64,000 nt of DNA from Sphingomonas sp. BAUL-RG-20F-R05-02 (GTDB lineage Bacteria > Pseudomonadota > Alphaproteobacteria > Sphingomonadales > Sphingomonadaceae): the NCBI RefSeq assembly GCF_022662305.1, contig NZ_JAKNQH010000004.1, forward strand, positions 186,001-250,000, read 5' to 3'. Positions within the stretch are counted from its first letter, which is position 1. Each line of letters starts with the position of its first letter. Made by a program: the position numbers and the translations under genes. Below, in pieces: positions 32,874 through 41,036 of this stretch. The notes beneath the pieces are model-generated. The model searched no databases and was not told where the DNA came from. It saw only the letters and a program-made list of their open reading frames with translations.

Positions 32874-35534
32874 ATGGCAAAGGTTCTAAAGATTGCCGGC
32901 CTCGTTGTCGGCGCGGCCGTGCTTGCCGTCGCGACCGCTGGCGCCGGTATCGGGCTGGCGGCGGGTTTCTCGCTGACGACCTCGATCTCGGCCGGCATCG
33001 GCGCGATCGGCGGGCTTGTCGGGATCAGCGCCGGCACCTTGCTGGTAGGCGCGGCCGCGCTGTCGACGATCGGCAGCGCGCTTTCCAAGCCGCACGTGCC
33101 GGCGTCGCAGACAGATCGGCTGCTCGCGACGATCGATCCTCGTGCCTTCCGTAAGTCGGTGCTCGGCCAAACCGCGATGGCGACCGATATCCGGTATGAG
33201 GAATGGTCGGGCAACGATCAGGAATATTGCGATTGGATCGTTGCACTCGCGAGCCACGGCATCGACGGCGTTGAAGAGATCTGGCTCGATCAGGACATGG
33301 CGTGGTCGCAAACGACCGGCGTCACGTCCAAGTTCAACGGCTACTTTTCCGTACCGAATATCGTGCTTGAAGGCACGCCCGCAAACGCGTTCACCTTCGC
33401 CAGTGGCAAATGGAACCAAGCCGCGCGTCTAACCGGCTGCGCGTATCTGCGGATGCGCTTCAAGGTCACAGGCAACGGCAAAAAGGCGACAAGCCCATTT
33501 TCTAGCTCGATTCCGTCGCGGATCACGATCATCGGGCGCGGCGCGAAGCTGTACGATCCCCGCCGTGACTCGACGGTGCCGGGCGGTTCGGGGCCGATGC
33601 GTTGGGATGATCAGTCGACCTGGCGCTACACGGCCGACGACGGCGCCGTAATCGGTGAGAACCTCGCGCTTCAGATCCTCCGCGTCGTGCTCGGCTGGCG
33701 CATCCGCAACCCAGTCACGGGCGAGATGCGTCTGGCGGTCGGCTCTGGCGTGCCCGGCCGGCGTCTCGATATGGTTGCGTTCCAAGTCGCGGCAAACCTC
33801 TGCGACGAGCTTGTGAACCGCTCCGCAGGGGGCACTGAGCCGCGCTATCATGGGGCAGGCGTGATCTCCGAGGGTGATGACCCTAAGCAGATCCTCGATA
33901 TGCTCTGTGCGGCTTGCTGCGGGCGTTTTCGGGATACTGGCGGCAAGCTCGCCCTTGTGATCGCGCACAATGACCTTGCTGTCGCTGCAACCGACGACGG
34001 CTTGAATGAGGATGACCAGATCGGGGCGTTTACTTGGGACCCCGACCCCGCTCTTGAAGCGACGCCGAACGTCGTGCGCGGCCGCTACGTCGACGCGACT
34101 TCGGCCTCCCTCTACCAGCTTATCGACTATCCTGAGGTACGCATTGCCAGCCCGGACGGGCAGGACCGGATCATGACGCTCGATCTGGCCGTGGTGGAAA
34201 GCCCCAGCCAAGCGCAGCGGGTGGTAAAGCAGGCCCTCGAACGCCGGCAATACCAGCGCAGTTTCTCGTCGACGTTCGACATTCGTGCGTGGAAGTACAC
34301 GGTCGGCGACGTTCTGCCGTTCACGTTCGCCCCGCTCGGCTTCAAGCGCGCGCTTTTTCGTGTCGCGTCGCAAGAGCTGGGGCAGGGCGGCACGTGCGAT
34401 ATGACGCTCTCTGTCGAGCATCCCGTGATCTATGCATGGGATGCGAGCGACGCGCCGCCCGTGCTTGCGGCCGATCCGATCGTCTATGACAAGGGCAACA
34501 ATCCGCTGATCCTCGCGATCGGCGAGGCGGCAAATACGGCGCTTTGGAGCGGCGTTGTCGACGATGACGGGAAGAAGCCTGAGGACAATGCAACCTACGG
34601 TGCGCCTTACGATAGCCCGGTCGCTGGAAAGCCGGCCTTTGAGGTTCTGAAGGATATTCAGGACAACATCACTTCGCTTTCAAACTTGCTCGGCAAGAAC
34701 TCCGATCTCACCCGCCTGATCAACGAAGTCGGCTACATCAAGGGACAGTCGGCAGCGACCTTTGCTGAGCATCTAGAGACGAACATCAACGACGGGCTAA
34801 GTTCCGTTCGCGGTTTCCTCGATCTAATCGCGTCTAAAAGCCCGGACGGCACGTCAGCGATCCTCAACAGCGAATTGACGTTCGCCGGCCCGGACGGGAC
34901 GGGGGCGAAAAGCCTGAAGGAATTGTACGCGAAGTCTGACAAGGCCGACCTAGACGCGCAGTTTCTGCTCGACACGCTCATTGCGCCGGACGGAACCGGC
35001 CTTGCGAAGGGCATGTTGCAGGTTAAGGACGGCACGACGATCGCCGGCATCAACCTCACCGCCGGCGGCGAAATCGCGATGCTCGATTTCCTCGCAAATA
35101 TTGTGCGGTTCACAGATCCGAACAACGGCGGTCCTCCGATCACGCCGTTCTTGTATCAGGACGGCGTTCTTTATCTCGACAATGTTTTCGCCAAGAAACT
35201 TACAGTTGAGGGCGTAGCGAACACGTTTGACATCCAAATGGATGAGAACGGCTTCTCGATGAAGATCCCCGGTGGGCCAATCTTCAAGAGCGGAAAGATA
35301 CGGCAGGCGATTACGGGTGAGCAGACGTTCAACATAGTTTTCCCAAAACCCTTCCCGACCGTCTGCCTTCTTGCGTTCCCAATCGGCTTCATCAACGCCG
35401 CAAACAACCTCAAGGATCTCTTCCCACAACAGCAGGGCGAGCCAACACAAGCGGGCTTCTCCATCTATACTCAGGCGACTAGCGGCAACGCGCAAAGCCT
35501 AGACGGTATTACTTGGTTAGCTATCGGCTTCTAA
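32874..35534 (+). CDS. Tail tip / host-specificity protein (J-like)
   Basis: An 886-aa protein. The first 75 residues are Gly/Ala-rich and hydrophobic. The middle carries the tip-attachment (phage tail protein 3) pattern: GAFTWDPDPALEATPNVVRGRYVD, RVVKQALERRQYQRSFSSTFDIRAWKYTVGDVLPFT. The C-terminal 120 residues end in a gp53-like receptor-binding pattern (FNIVFPKPFPTVCLLAFPIG, ending LDGITWLAIGF). It is therefore a likely determinant of host range. Confidence 0.82.
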   Translation: MAKVLKIAGLVVGAAVLAVATAGAGIGLAAGFSLTTSISAGIGAIGGLVGISAGTLLVGAAALSTIGSALSKPHVPASQTDRLLATIDPRAFRKSVLGQTAMATDIRYEEWSGNDQEYCDWIVALASHGIDGVEEIWLDQDMAWSQTTGVTSKFNGYFSVPNIVLEGTPANAFTFASGKWNQAARLTGCAYLRMRFKVTGNGKKATSPFSSSIPSRITIIGRGAKLYDPRRDSTVPGGSGPMRWDDQSTWRYTADDGAVIGENLALQILRVVLGWRIRNPVTGEMRLAVGSGVPGRRLDMVAFQVAANLCDELVNRSAGGTEPRYHGAGVISEGDDPKQILDMLCAACCGRFRDTGGKLALVIAHNDLAVAATDDGLNEDDQIGAFTWDPDPALEATPNVVRGRYVDATSASLYQLIDYPEVRIASPDGQDRIMTLDLAVVESPSQAQRVVKQALERRQYQRSFSSTFDIRAWKYTVGDVLPFTFAPLGFKRALFRVASQELGQGGTCDMTLSVEHPVIYAWDASDAPPVLAADPIVYDKGNNPLILAIGEAANTALWSGVVDDDGKKPEDNATYGAPYDSPVAGKPAFEVLKDIQDNITSLSNLLGKNSDLTRLINEVGYIKGQSAATFAEHLETNINDGLSSVRGFLDLIASKSPDGTSAILNSELTFAGPDGTGAKSLKELYAKSDKADLDAQFLLDTLIAPDGTGLAKGMLQVKDGTTIAGINLTAGGEIAMLDFLANIVRFTDPNNGGPPITPFLYQDGVLYLDNVFAKKLTVEGVANTFDIQMDENGFSMKIPGGPIFKSGKIRQAITGEQTFNIVFPKPFPTVCLLAFPIGFINAANNLKDLFPQQQGEPTQAGFSIYTQATSGNAQSLDGITWLAIGF

Positions 35535-35543
35535 GGAAAAGAC

Positions 35544-36077
35544 ATGGCAGATCCTACGAACGCAGAGCTTGCTCTGCGGCAAACGGAAACGATCGCGCAA
35601 TATGAAGCGCTGATGGACGACTACTACGACTTCGCTTTTGGCACGGTCGGTGGTGGCCCGAACGGGGATGGCAGCTATCCATTCCACGACCTGAAGACAG
35701 GTGAAGTCGTTTTCCGGAAATGCGCGGCGCAACTAGAGTTCGAGTCGACGATCATGCCGATCGTCAAGCTCGTCGGTAGCAGCAACTTGGTGCTGACGGC
35801 GGCCCATAGCGGCAAGAAGATCCTGCCTTTTAATGGCACGCAAGCTGTCAACCTCACGATGGGACCGGATATTCGGCCGGGCTTCAATTGCTTGGTTGAA
35901 CAGTATCAGGCCGGCAAGATCCACTTTCTAGGTGGGGCGACGGCGGTGCTGCACACCTATCCCGACAAGTACGAGTACAGCGCCGGTCGCTATGCGCACA
36001 TTAGCGTCACGTGTGACGAAGCGCCGTCGGGCATCAACCAAGTTTGTCTAGCAGGCGGATTGAGCAACATCCCATGA
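35544..36077 (+). CDS. Hypothetical tail protein (177 aa)
   Basis: AAGGAAAAG precedes the ATG. The N-terminus is helical (NAELALRQTETIAQYEALMDDYYDF), then a β-rich part (VFRKCAAQLEFESTIMPIVKLVGSSNLVLTAAHSGKKI, GGATAVLHTYPDKYEYSAG). It looks like a small fibre or tail-appendage protein. It overlaps the next gene by four bases, suggesting the two products work together. Confidence 0.6.
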   Translation: MADPTNAELALRQTETIAQYEALMDDYYDFAFGTVGGGPNGDGSYPFHDLKTGEVVFRKCAAQLEFESTIMPIVKLVGSSNLVLTAAHSGKKILPFNGTQAVNLTMGPDIRPGFNCLVEQYQAGKIHFLGGATAVLHTYPDKYEYSAGRYAHISVTCDEAPSGINQVCLAGGLSNIP

Positions 36078-38695
36078 CGATCGCGATTACCAGCCTCGGC
36101 TTGCTCAATCAGCCGTTTCAATTCCCGCCGCGCTGGTACTCGCAACGTTACACGCCCTACGTCAACGAAGGCGATCCGATCTCGATCGGGATCTGGTGCC
36201 TAAACCCAATTCCCGGCGCGCAGGTGCAGGTTTGGTTCACGGGCGGCAACAGCCTTGCTGGTGACGGCAATTACGTCGAAGGCTGGCATACCGTTCTGGC
36301 CCGCGCCTGCGCGGCCGTGGGCTGCACGTACACGCCAAACGGCGGATCACCCTATCCGCATGGTACTTTATGCGGCCTGATCGTCTGTGGCCCGGCCTAC
36401 AATGGCGAGACGATCGTTGCTACGGCAGTCACCCGCAAGAACCGCCGCACCGACGCCAGCCCGATCTATGGCGGGCCGGGTTATCGTGAGATGCAGCTGC
36501 TGATCGCCGGGCAGGCTGGCGTGAACGGTCTGACCGACGCACAGGCCGGCAGCGTCAACAGCACGGTTGGCGACATTCCCGACCGGTTCGAGCCGGACGG
36601 CACGAAGAACAACGTCGCTCGCAACGTTATCCGGCTTTACGATACCTCGAAACGTCCGGCCGGATCGCCGACGCTGCAACTGGCGGCGTTTGCCGGCGAC
36701 GGTGTGTCGGCGATCGGCGACTTCCTTGAGGATGGCGACGAGATCGTCGTCAAGGTTCTTACCGCTAATTTTCTGCCCGGCACTCAGATCAAACTCTACG
36801 CCGCCAACGATGCGCAGCAACAGACCTCGCCGGGCATCCGCGAGGCAATCCCGCCCGCTGCCGTTGCTGCGCACTGCACGTACACGAAGATTGAATACAG
36901 CGAGGCGACCAAGGATCAATGGTTTCGCGGCGTCACCGTCAACTATGAACCCGAGTATTCCGACACAAACCCGGTGAGCTTCAAGTTGACCGTGAAGCGG
37001 CCTGTTACGGTTGACGGTACACCGCAACAGCAATTCGATCTGATCGCGCTAGTCGTGCGCGAAGGCACTGCCAATGACATGGCGACGACGAACAACAAAG
37101 GTGATTACGATCCAAAGGGGCGTTACGTGCGCGGTGATTACGTGCGCAACCTAAACAATGGCGCGCAGTACATCTGGATCTCCGAAGGGACCGGCAGCAC
37201 GGCGCCACCCAATGATGACACGATACAGAATGCCGTCTGGCGACTGTATGACCCGGTGCAGGTGTTGCGCGGTTACGTAACGAAATACTTCCGCGACGCA
37301 GCACCGCGCTTTTGGGAGGCGCGGGCGATCCGCAATGCTGACGGCACGCTGACGTACACCATCCATAGCCCGATCAAGGATGCAGGCGGCGCGAGCGTGG
37401 TAGTGAGCGAGGCTGGCACGGCGCAGATCACCGGCTTCGTGCCCGCACTGGCGGCAGCGGCAGCGGCGCATCCAACCTTCACTTACGACCCTGCAACTGG
37501 CCGGCTGGCGTCGACCGCTACCGTGATCGCGGACGCGGATCTGACGTTCACGATCCCGCCCGTCGCGTCGGGCAAGCATATCGTCGTGCTGTCCGCAAGT
37601 TCGACGGCTTCGCCGATCACGATCGGTGAGGCGTGTGTGTTCATGACGCAACCGGCGCTTCCGGCCGATCCGGCCAACGTCTACGGCGTGAACGTCTGCG
37701 GCGGTGAGTTCTCCGGCAATGGCGACCGCTACGGCACTGACTATCGCTACCCGGCCGATCCCAGCGATCCGAACCCGGCTGTGCGGTACGAAGAGTTCGA
37801 CTATCAATGGAGCAAGGGGGCGCGTGCTCTTCGCCTGCCGGTGAAGTGGGAGCGCATTCAGCGCGTGTTGTTCAGTGACCTGTCCGGTACGGAGTGGCCG
37901 GGCGCGGTCGGCGTGTTCCCGTCCAATACGGCAATGGACATGCTGAGGATCGACGATTGTATCGCCAACTGGCTCGCGCGCGGGCCGGATGCGATCGTGA
38001 TCTTCGATCTGCACAACTACATGGCCTATCACGGCGATAAGGTCGGGTATGATCAACCGGTACCGATGCCGGCGCTGAACGACGTGTGGATCAAGATCGC
38101 GACCCGCTACGGATCAAATCCGCGCGTGTGGTTCGACACGATGAACGAACCAAGCGGCAACGGGCAGCAAGCCAATCGCTGCCGCGAGAACTTCCAATGG
38201 CTGATTAATGTCATTCGCGGCCGAACGGACGCGCTCAACAAGATCCTGATCGAAGGACAGCTTTATTCATCGTCTCGTTATTGGGTGAATAAAGGGCAGG
38301 CGGCGGAATACTCCGACTTTCACGATCCGGTGAACAACTTCGCCTTCTCGCCGCACTGCTACCTCGACTCTGACGCGAGCGGCACGGCAACGGAGTGCGC
38401 GCTCGACGCGGGTAACCGCCTGTACGACATGGTGCAGGATGCGCGCGCGAATGGGTATCGCTTTTGGGTAGGCGAGATCGGCTTCTCGGCGGCGTCAAGC
38501 TGCGCCGCGACCGCGCCGGCAACGCTCAAATATATCCGCGACAACAAAGACGTGATCATCGGCTTCTCGGCGTGGGCGAGCGGCCGGCGCTGGGGGGGTG
38601 AGCAGAAATACGCCTACGCGATCGATCCGCAGGACTACCTCAACCCCGTCGACAGCGGGCCAATGAAGATCCTCGCGCCTTACCTGAACAACTGA
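36074..38695 (+). CDS. Tail appendage protein with C-terminal GH5 glycoside hydrolase
   Basis: An 873-aa protein from ATG 36074. The N-terminal 500 residues are β-rich virion-type sequence (RWYSQRYTPYVNEGDPISIGIW). From about 533 a GH5 (β/α)8 domain begins with VYGVNVCGGEF and continues ALRLPVKWERIQ, VIFDLHNYM, then the acid/base Glu692 in DTMNEPSG, the SPHCYLD strand and nucleophile Glu801 in WVGEIGFS. GH5 enzymes hydrolyse β-linked glucans and related chains. As a fused tail protein it is a probable depolymerase acting on host capsule or exopolysaccharide. No signal peptide is present, as expected for a virion protein. Confidence 0.85.
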   Translation: MTIAITSLGLLNQPFQFPPRWYSQRYTPYVNEGDPISIGIWCLNPIPGAQVQVWFTGGNSLAGDGNYVEGWHTVLARACAAVGCTYTPNGGSPYPHGTLCGLIVCGPAYNGETIVATAVTRKNRRTDASPIYGGPGYREMQLLIAGQAGVNGLTDAQAGSVNSTVGDIPDRFEPDGTKNNVARNVIRLYDTSKRPAGSPTLQLAAFAGDGVSAIGDFLEDGDEIVVKVLTANFLPGTQIKLYAANDAQQQTSPGIREAIPPAAVAAHCTYTKIEYSEATKDQWFRGVTVNYEPEYSDTNPVSFKLTVKRPVTVDGTPQQQFDLIALVVREGTANDMATTNNKGDYDPKGRYVRGDYVRNLNNGAQYIWISEGTGSTAPPNDDTIQNAVWRLYDPVQVLRGYVTKYFRDAAPRFWEARAIRNADGTLTYTIHSPIKDAGGASVVVSEAGTAQITGFVPALAAAAAAHPTFTYDPATGRLASTATVIADADLTFTIPPVASGKHIVVLSASSTASPITIGEACVFMTQPALPADPANVYGVNVCGGEFSGNGDRYGTDYRYPADPSDPNPAVRYEEFDYQWSKGARALRLPVKWERIQRVLFSDLSGTEWPGAVGVFPSNTAMDMLRIDDCIANWLARGPDAIVIFDLHNYMAYHGDKVGYDQPVPMPALNDVWIKIATRYGSNPRVWFDTMNEPSGNGQQANRCRENFQWLINVIRGRTDALNKILIEGQLYSSSRYWVNKGQAAEYSDFHDPVNNFAFSPHCYLDSDASGTATECALDAGNRLYDMVQDARANGYRFWVGEIGFSAASSCAATAPATLKYIRDNKDVIIGFSAWASGRRWGGEQKYAYAIDPQDYLNPVDSGPMKILAPYLNN

Positions 38696-38720
38696 CCACC
38701 GCTCAACTTCGGAGCCTCAC

Positions 38721-38993
38721 ATGACATTGACGGACGTTATACGGCTGGGAGGCTTGGCCTCCTGGGTGTTCTGCCTCGCCTGCCTTACTTCGGCCGTTGT
38801 TCGGATCGCCCAACGCCGGCCGCGATACCTCGATCCGATCTGGGGTCTTGTATTTCTGCTCGCGATCAATCGGATCAGCTTCGCCCTGCGGATCTCTCCC
38901 GATTGGAGCCGGGCAACGGCGATGATCCTCGCCATCGCGATGGGGCTGATATCGCTATCCTATCAGCGCAGTGATGCGGGTGTCGCGCGATGA
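38721..38993 (+). CDS. Small membrane protein, holin candidate (90 aa)
   Basis: Three hydrophobic segments (VIRLGGLASWVFCLACLTSAVV, LDPIWGLVFLLAINRISFAL, RATAMILAIAMGLISLSY) with short charged links. GGAGC lies before the ATG. It opens the lysis region, so it is one of two holin candidates here. It overlaps the next start by four bases. Confidence 0.65.
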   Translation: MTLTDVIRLGGLASWVFCLACLTSAVVRIAQRRPRYLDPIWGLVFLLAINRISFALRISPDWSRATAMILAIAMGLISLSYQRSDAGVAR

Positions 38994-39451
38994 GCGGCAA
39001 TCATAGCCTTGGGGGGCTTCAGGTCGGCTGGGGCGCCGTGTTCGGGTTGCTCAACCTTCTCTTGGGCGGCGGTGTCGTCACCGCTTGGATCAAGCTGCGG
39101 CCGAAGATGCGCGAGGTAAACGCAAGCGCCGAGGAAAAGCTGAGAGATGATCTGATTGCCCGCGTGACGAAGCTTGAAGGCGATGCGACCGTTCGAGAAC
39201 GGGAGCGTGACACCGAACGCGCCCGACATGAGGCCGAACTAGGGATGATGCGGCACCGCCTCAACAATGCCGACCAAGGCATCGAGGCACTGCTGCTGAT
39301 CCTCGATGACGACGATCTGCCGGAGCGCCTGAAGGTCAAAGTGCAGCGCATCCGTGATCTGCGCGCCCGGCAAAAGGATGCCGAAGAAAGGGAACGCGAC
39401 ACGATCCGCGCCGCAGGGCTGCTCGCGAAGGTCGCTGTGCCGCTCGTCTGA
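38990..39451 (+). CDS. Membrane-anchored coiled-coil protein (153 aa)
   Basis: One N-terminal hydrophobic segment (WGAVFGLLNLLLGGGVVTAWI) is followed by about 100 residues of highly charged coiled coil (RVTKLEGDATVRERERDTERARHEAEL). The architecture resembles small phage proteins that sit beside holins. No enzyme motif is seen. It starts inside an ATGA overlap. Confidence 0.6.
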   Translation: MSGNHSLGGLQVGWGAVFGLLNLLLGGGVVTAWIKLRPKMREVNASAEEKLRDDLIARVTKLEGDATVRERERDTERARHEAELGMMRHRLNNADQGIEALLLILDDDDLPERLKVKVQRIRDLRARQKDAEERERDTIRAAGLLAKVAVPLV

Positions 39452-39482
39452 TCAAATCGATCGCCATTCAACGGAGAACATC

Positions 39483-39767
39483 ATGACGGACGTTGACCGC
39501 CACTGGCGCTACATCATCGCAACGCTGCTGATCTTGGGGTACGTCGGCCTCGCTGCGATATCATTCTTTCATCAGGTGCCGCCTAACAACACCCGGTTCG
39601 TCGACGGGTTCTTTACCGGCCTCGGCCCGATTGTCGGTGCCGCAGTGACGGCGGTGTTCAGCATCGGCCGCAATAATACCACGCAGTCGGATGCCAATCT
39701 CGCGACGGCGCTCGATAAGCTACCGCCGGTCACCACTGGCACCGGTCCAGCCGTACCGACCGCGTAA
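39483..39767 (+). CDS. Small membrane protein, second holin candidate (94 aa)
   Basis: Start at ATG 39483 with GGAGAAC upstream. Two hydrophobic segments (YIIATLLILGYVGLAAISFF and FFTGLGPIVGAAVTAVFSIG) flank a short loop, and the C-terminus is Pro/Thr-rich. Two-segment topology just before the endolysin fits a class II or pinholin-type holin. A 13-bp hairpin follows. Confidence 0.6.
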   Translation: MTDVDRHWRYIIATLLILGYVGLAAISFFHQVPPNNTRFVDGFFTGLGPIVGAAVTAVFSIGRNNTTQSDANLATALDKLPPVTTGTGPAVPTA

Positions 39768-39769
39768 GG

Positions 39770-39815
39770 CGCAGCCGTTCGGCACCTAAGGATGGATCAG
39801 TTCCGAACGGCTGCG
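39770..39815 (+). terminator. Hairpin between holin region and endolysin
   Basis: CGCAGCCGTTCGG and CCGAACGGCTGCG form a perfect 13-bp stem with a 20-nt loop in the 110-bp gap before the endolysin. There is no U-tract. It may delay or reduce endolysin expression relative to the upstream genes. Confidence 0.5.
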
Positions 39816-39877
39816 AGTGGTCGGCCCCCAAGGCGTTCTGACGCGCCTCCAAACCATCATCATCATGCGAGGTAATC

Positions 39878-40438
39878 ATGCCGAAAACAATCGATCAGAT
39901 GATCGATGATCTTGTCGTGCGCGAAGGTGCGTTCGTCGATCATCCCGCCGATCGCGGCGGCCCGACATGCTGGGGGATCACCAAATCTAAGGCATGCGAG
40001 CACGGCTACACGGGCGACATGCGTAGTCTGCCGAAGGGAACGGCGCGCGCAATCTACTGGCAGGATTTTGTCATCGCGCCGGGCCTGAACCTGCTTGCGT
40101 TGCGCTCCCCTCGCATAGCGGCCGAGGCTCTCGATACCGGGGTCAACATGGGCGCGCCGTGGGGCGTGATGATGTTGCAGCGTGCGCTCAACGCGTTGAA
40201 CCAAGGCGGGGCCGATTGGCCGGACTTGGTAAAGGTCGATGGCTCGTATGGCTCCAAGTCTGATGCAGCGCTTGCCGGTTGTCAGCGCGTGCGCGGCAAG
40301 CAGCAATGGGAGGACGTGCTGCTCGCGGCGATGAACTGCCAGCAAGGCGATCGCTACCTCGACATTCTCGAACGAAATCCCAGCCAAGAGGCGTTCGGCT
40401 GGGGTTGGTTTCGCAACCGCGTGCTGGCGCCAGCATGA
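39878..40438 (+). CDS. GH108 endolysin (N-acetylmuramidase)
   Basis: A 186-aa peptidoglycan hydrolase. The GH108 signature is VVREGAFVDHPADRGGPTCWGIT, with catalytic Glu16. Further family blocks are ALDTGVNMGAPWGVMMLQRALN and the C-terminal GDRYLDILERNPSQEAFGWGWFRNR. There is no signal peptide, so a holin is needed for release. CGAGG precedes the ATG, and the spanin gene begins at its stop. Confidence 0.9.
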   Translation: MPKTIDQMIDDLVVREGAFVDHPADRGGPTCWGITKSKACEHGYTGDMRSLPKGTARAIYWQDFVIAPGLNLLALRSPRIAAEALDTGVNMGAPWGVMMLQRALNALNQGGADWPDLVKVDGSYGSKSDAALAGCQRVRGKQQWEDVLLAAMNCQQGDRYLDILERNPSQEAFGWGWFRNRVLAPA

Positions 40439-40809
40439 TCGGCGTTCTCGTTGCACTGGGCGTGCCGCAGCGCTTCGCCAAGGCGGCGCTGATCGTCCTG
40501 GCTGTCGTTCTCGCGCTCGTCCTGCTCGCCGTAGGCAAGTGCTCCTACGACGCCGCGATCATCAACGATCACGACGACAAGCGATCCGCCACGATCGCCG
40601 CCGATGGACGCAAGGGCGAGGCGAACGCTGCCGTCGATCGCCGCGCCGACGATGCGGCAATCTCCAACCAATCCGAAGAGGTACACAATGCGGTCGACAG
40701 CCTTCCCGAAAGCACGACTAGCGCTCGTCAGCATGCTCGCGCTTGCGTCATCCTGCGCCAACAAGCCGACGCCAATTCCGCTCGCATACCAGCATCCACC
40801 GGCTGCTGA
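40435..40809 (+). CDS. Rz-like inner-membrane spanin
   Basis: A 124-aa protein from ATG 40435, overlapping the endolysin stop. It has one N-terminal transmembrane helix (ALIVLAVVLALVLLAVG) and then a charged periplasmic helical part (DDKRSATIAADGRKGEANAAVDRRADDAA). This is the i-spanin architecture. A lipoprotein gene is nested in its 3' half in another frame, which settles the assignment. Confidence 0.8.
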   Translation: MIGVLVALGVPQRFAKAALIVLAVVLALVLLAVGKCSYDAAIINDHDDKRSATIAADGRKGEANAAVDRRADDAAISNQSEEVHNAVDSLPESTTSARQHARACVILRQQADANSARIPASTGC

Positions 40810-41002
40810 CCTGAAGGTCGAGCAGCTGCCGCAAGCCGGGCCGGAGATCGCCACGTCTGAGCCGGCATACGAGGCCTACAACCAAGCTGTGATGGATTGG
40901 GGCAAGCGCGGCTGGGCCGCTGTTGCCCGTCTGTGCCGCTTCTCGCGCAGCATGGGCATGCCGATCGAGTGCCCGGCTGCGCCCGCCAGCCGTGAGCAAT
41001 AA
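40688..41002 (+). CDS. Rz1-like outer-membrane spanin lipoprotein
   Basis: A 104-aa protein from ATG 40688 with GAAGAGG upstream. It starts within the Rz gene in a different frame and runs past it. A short signal peptide ends in the lipobox LASSC (Cys near residue 23), followed by Pro-rich sequence (KPTPIPLAYQHPPAADLK), as in Rz1 proteins. Together with Rz it should fuse inner and outer membranes in the last step of lysis. Confidence 0.8.
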   Translation: MRSTAFPKARLALVSMLALASSCANKPTPIPLAYQHPPAADLKVEQLPQAGPEIATSEPAYEAYNQAVMDWGKRGWAAVARLCRFSRSMGMPIECPAAPASREQ

Positions 41003-41036
41003 TCCAACCGAACCACCCTAATCTGAGGACTGATTG

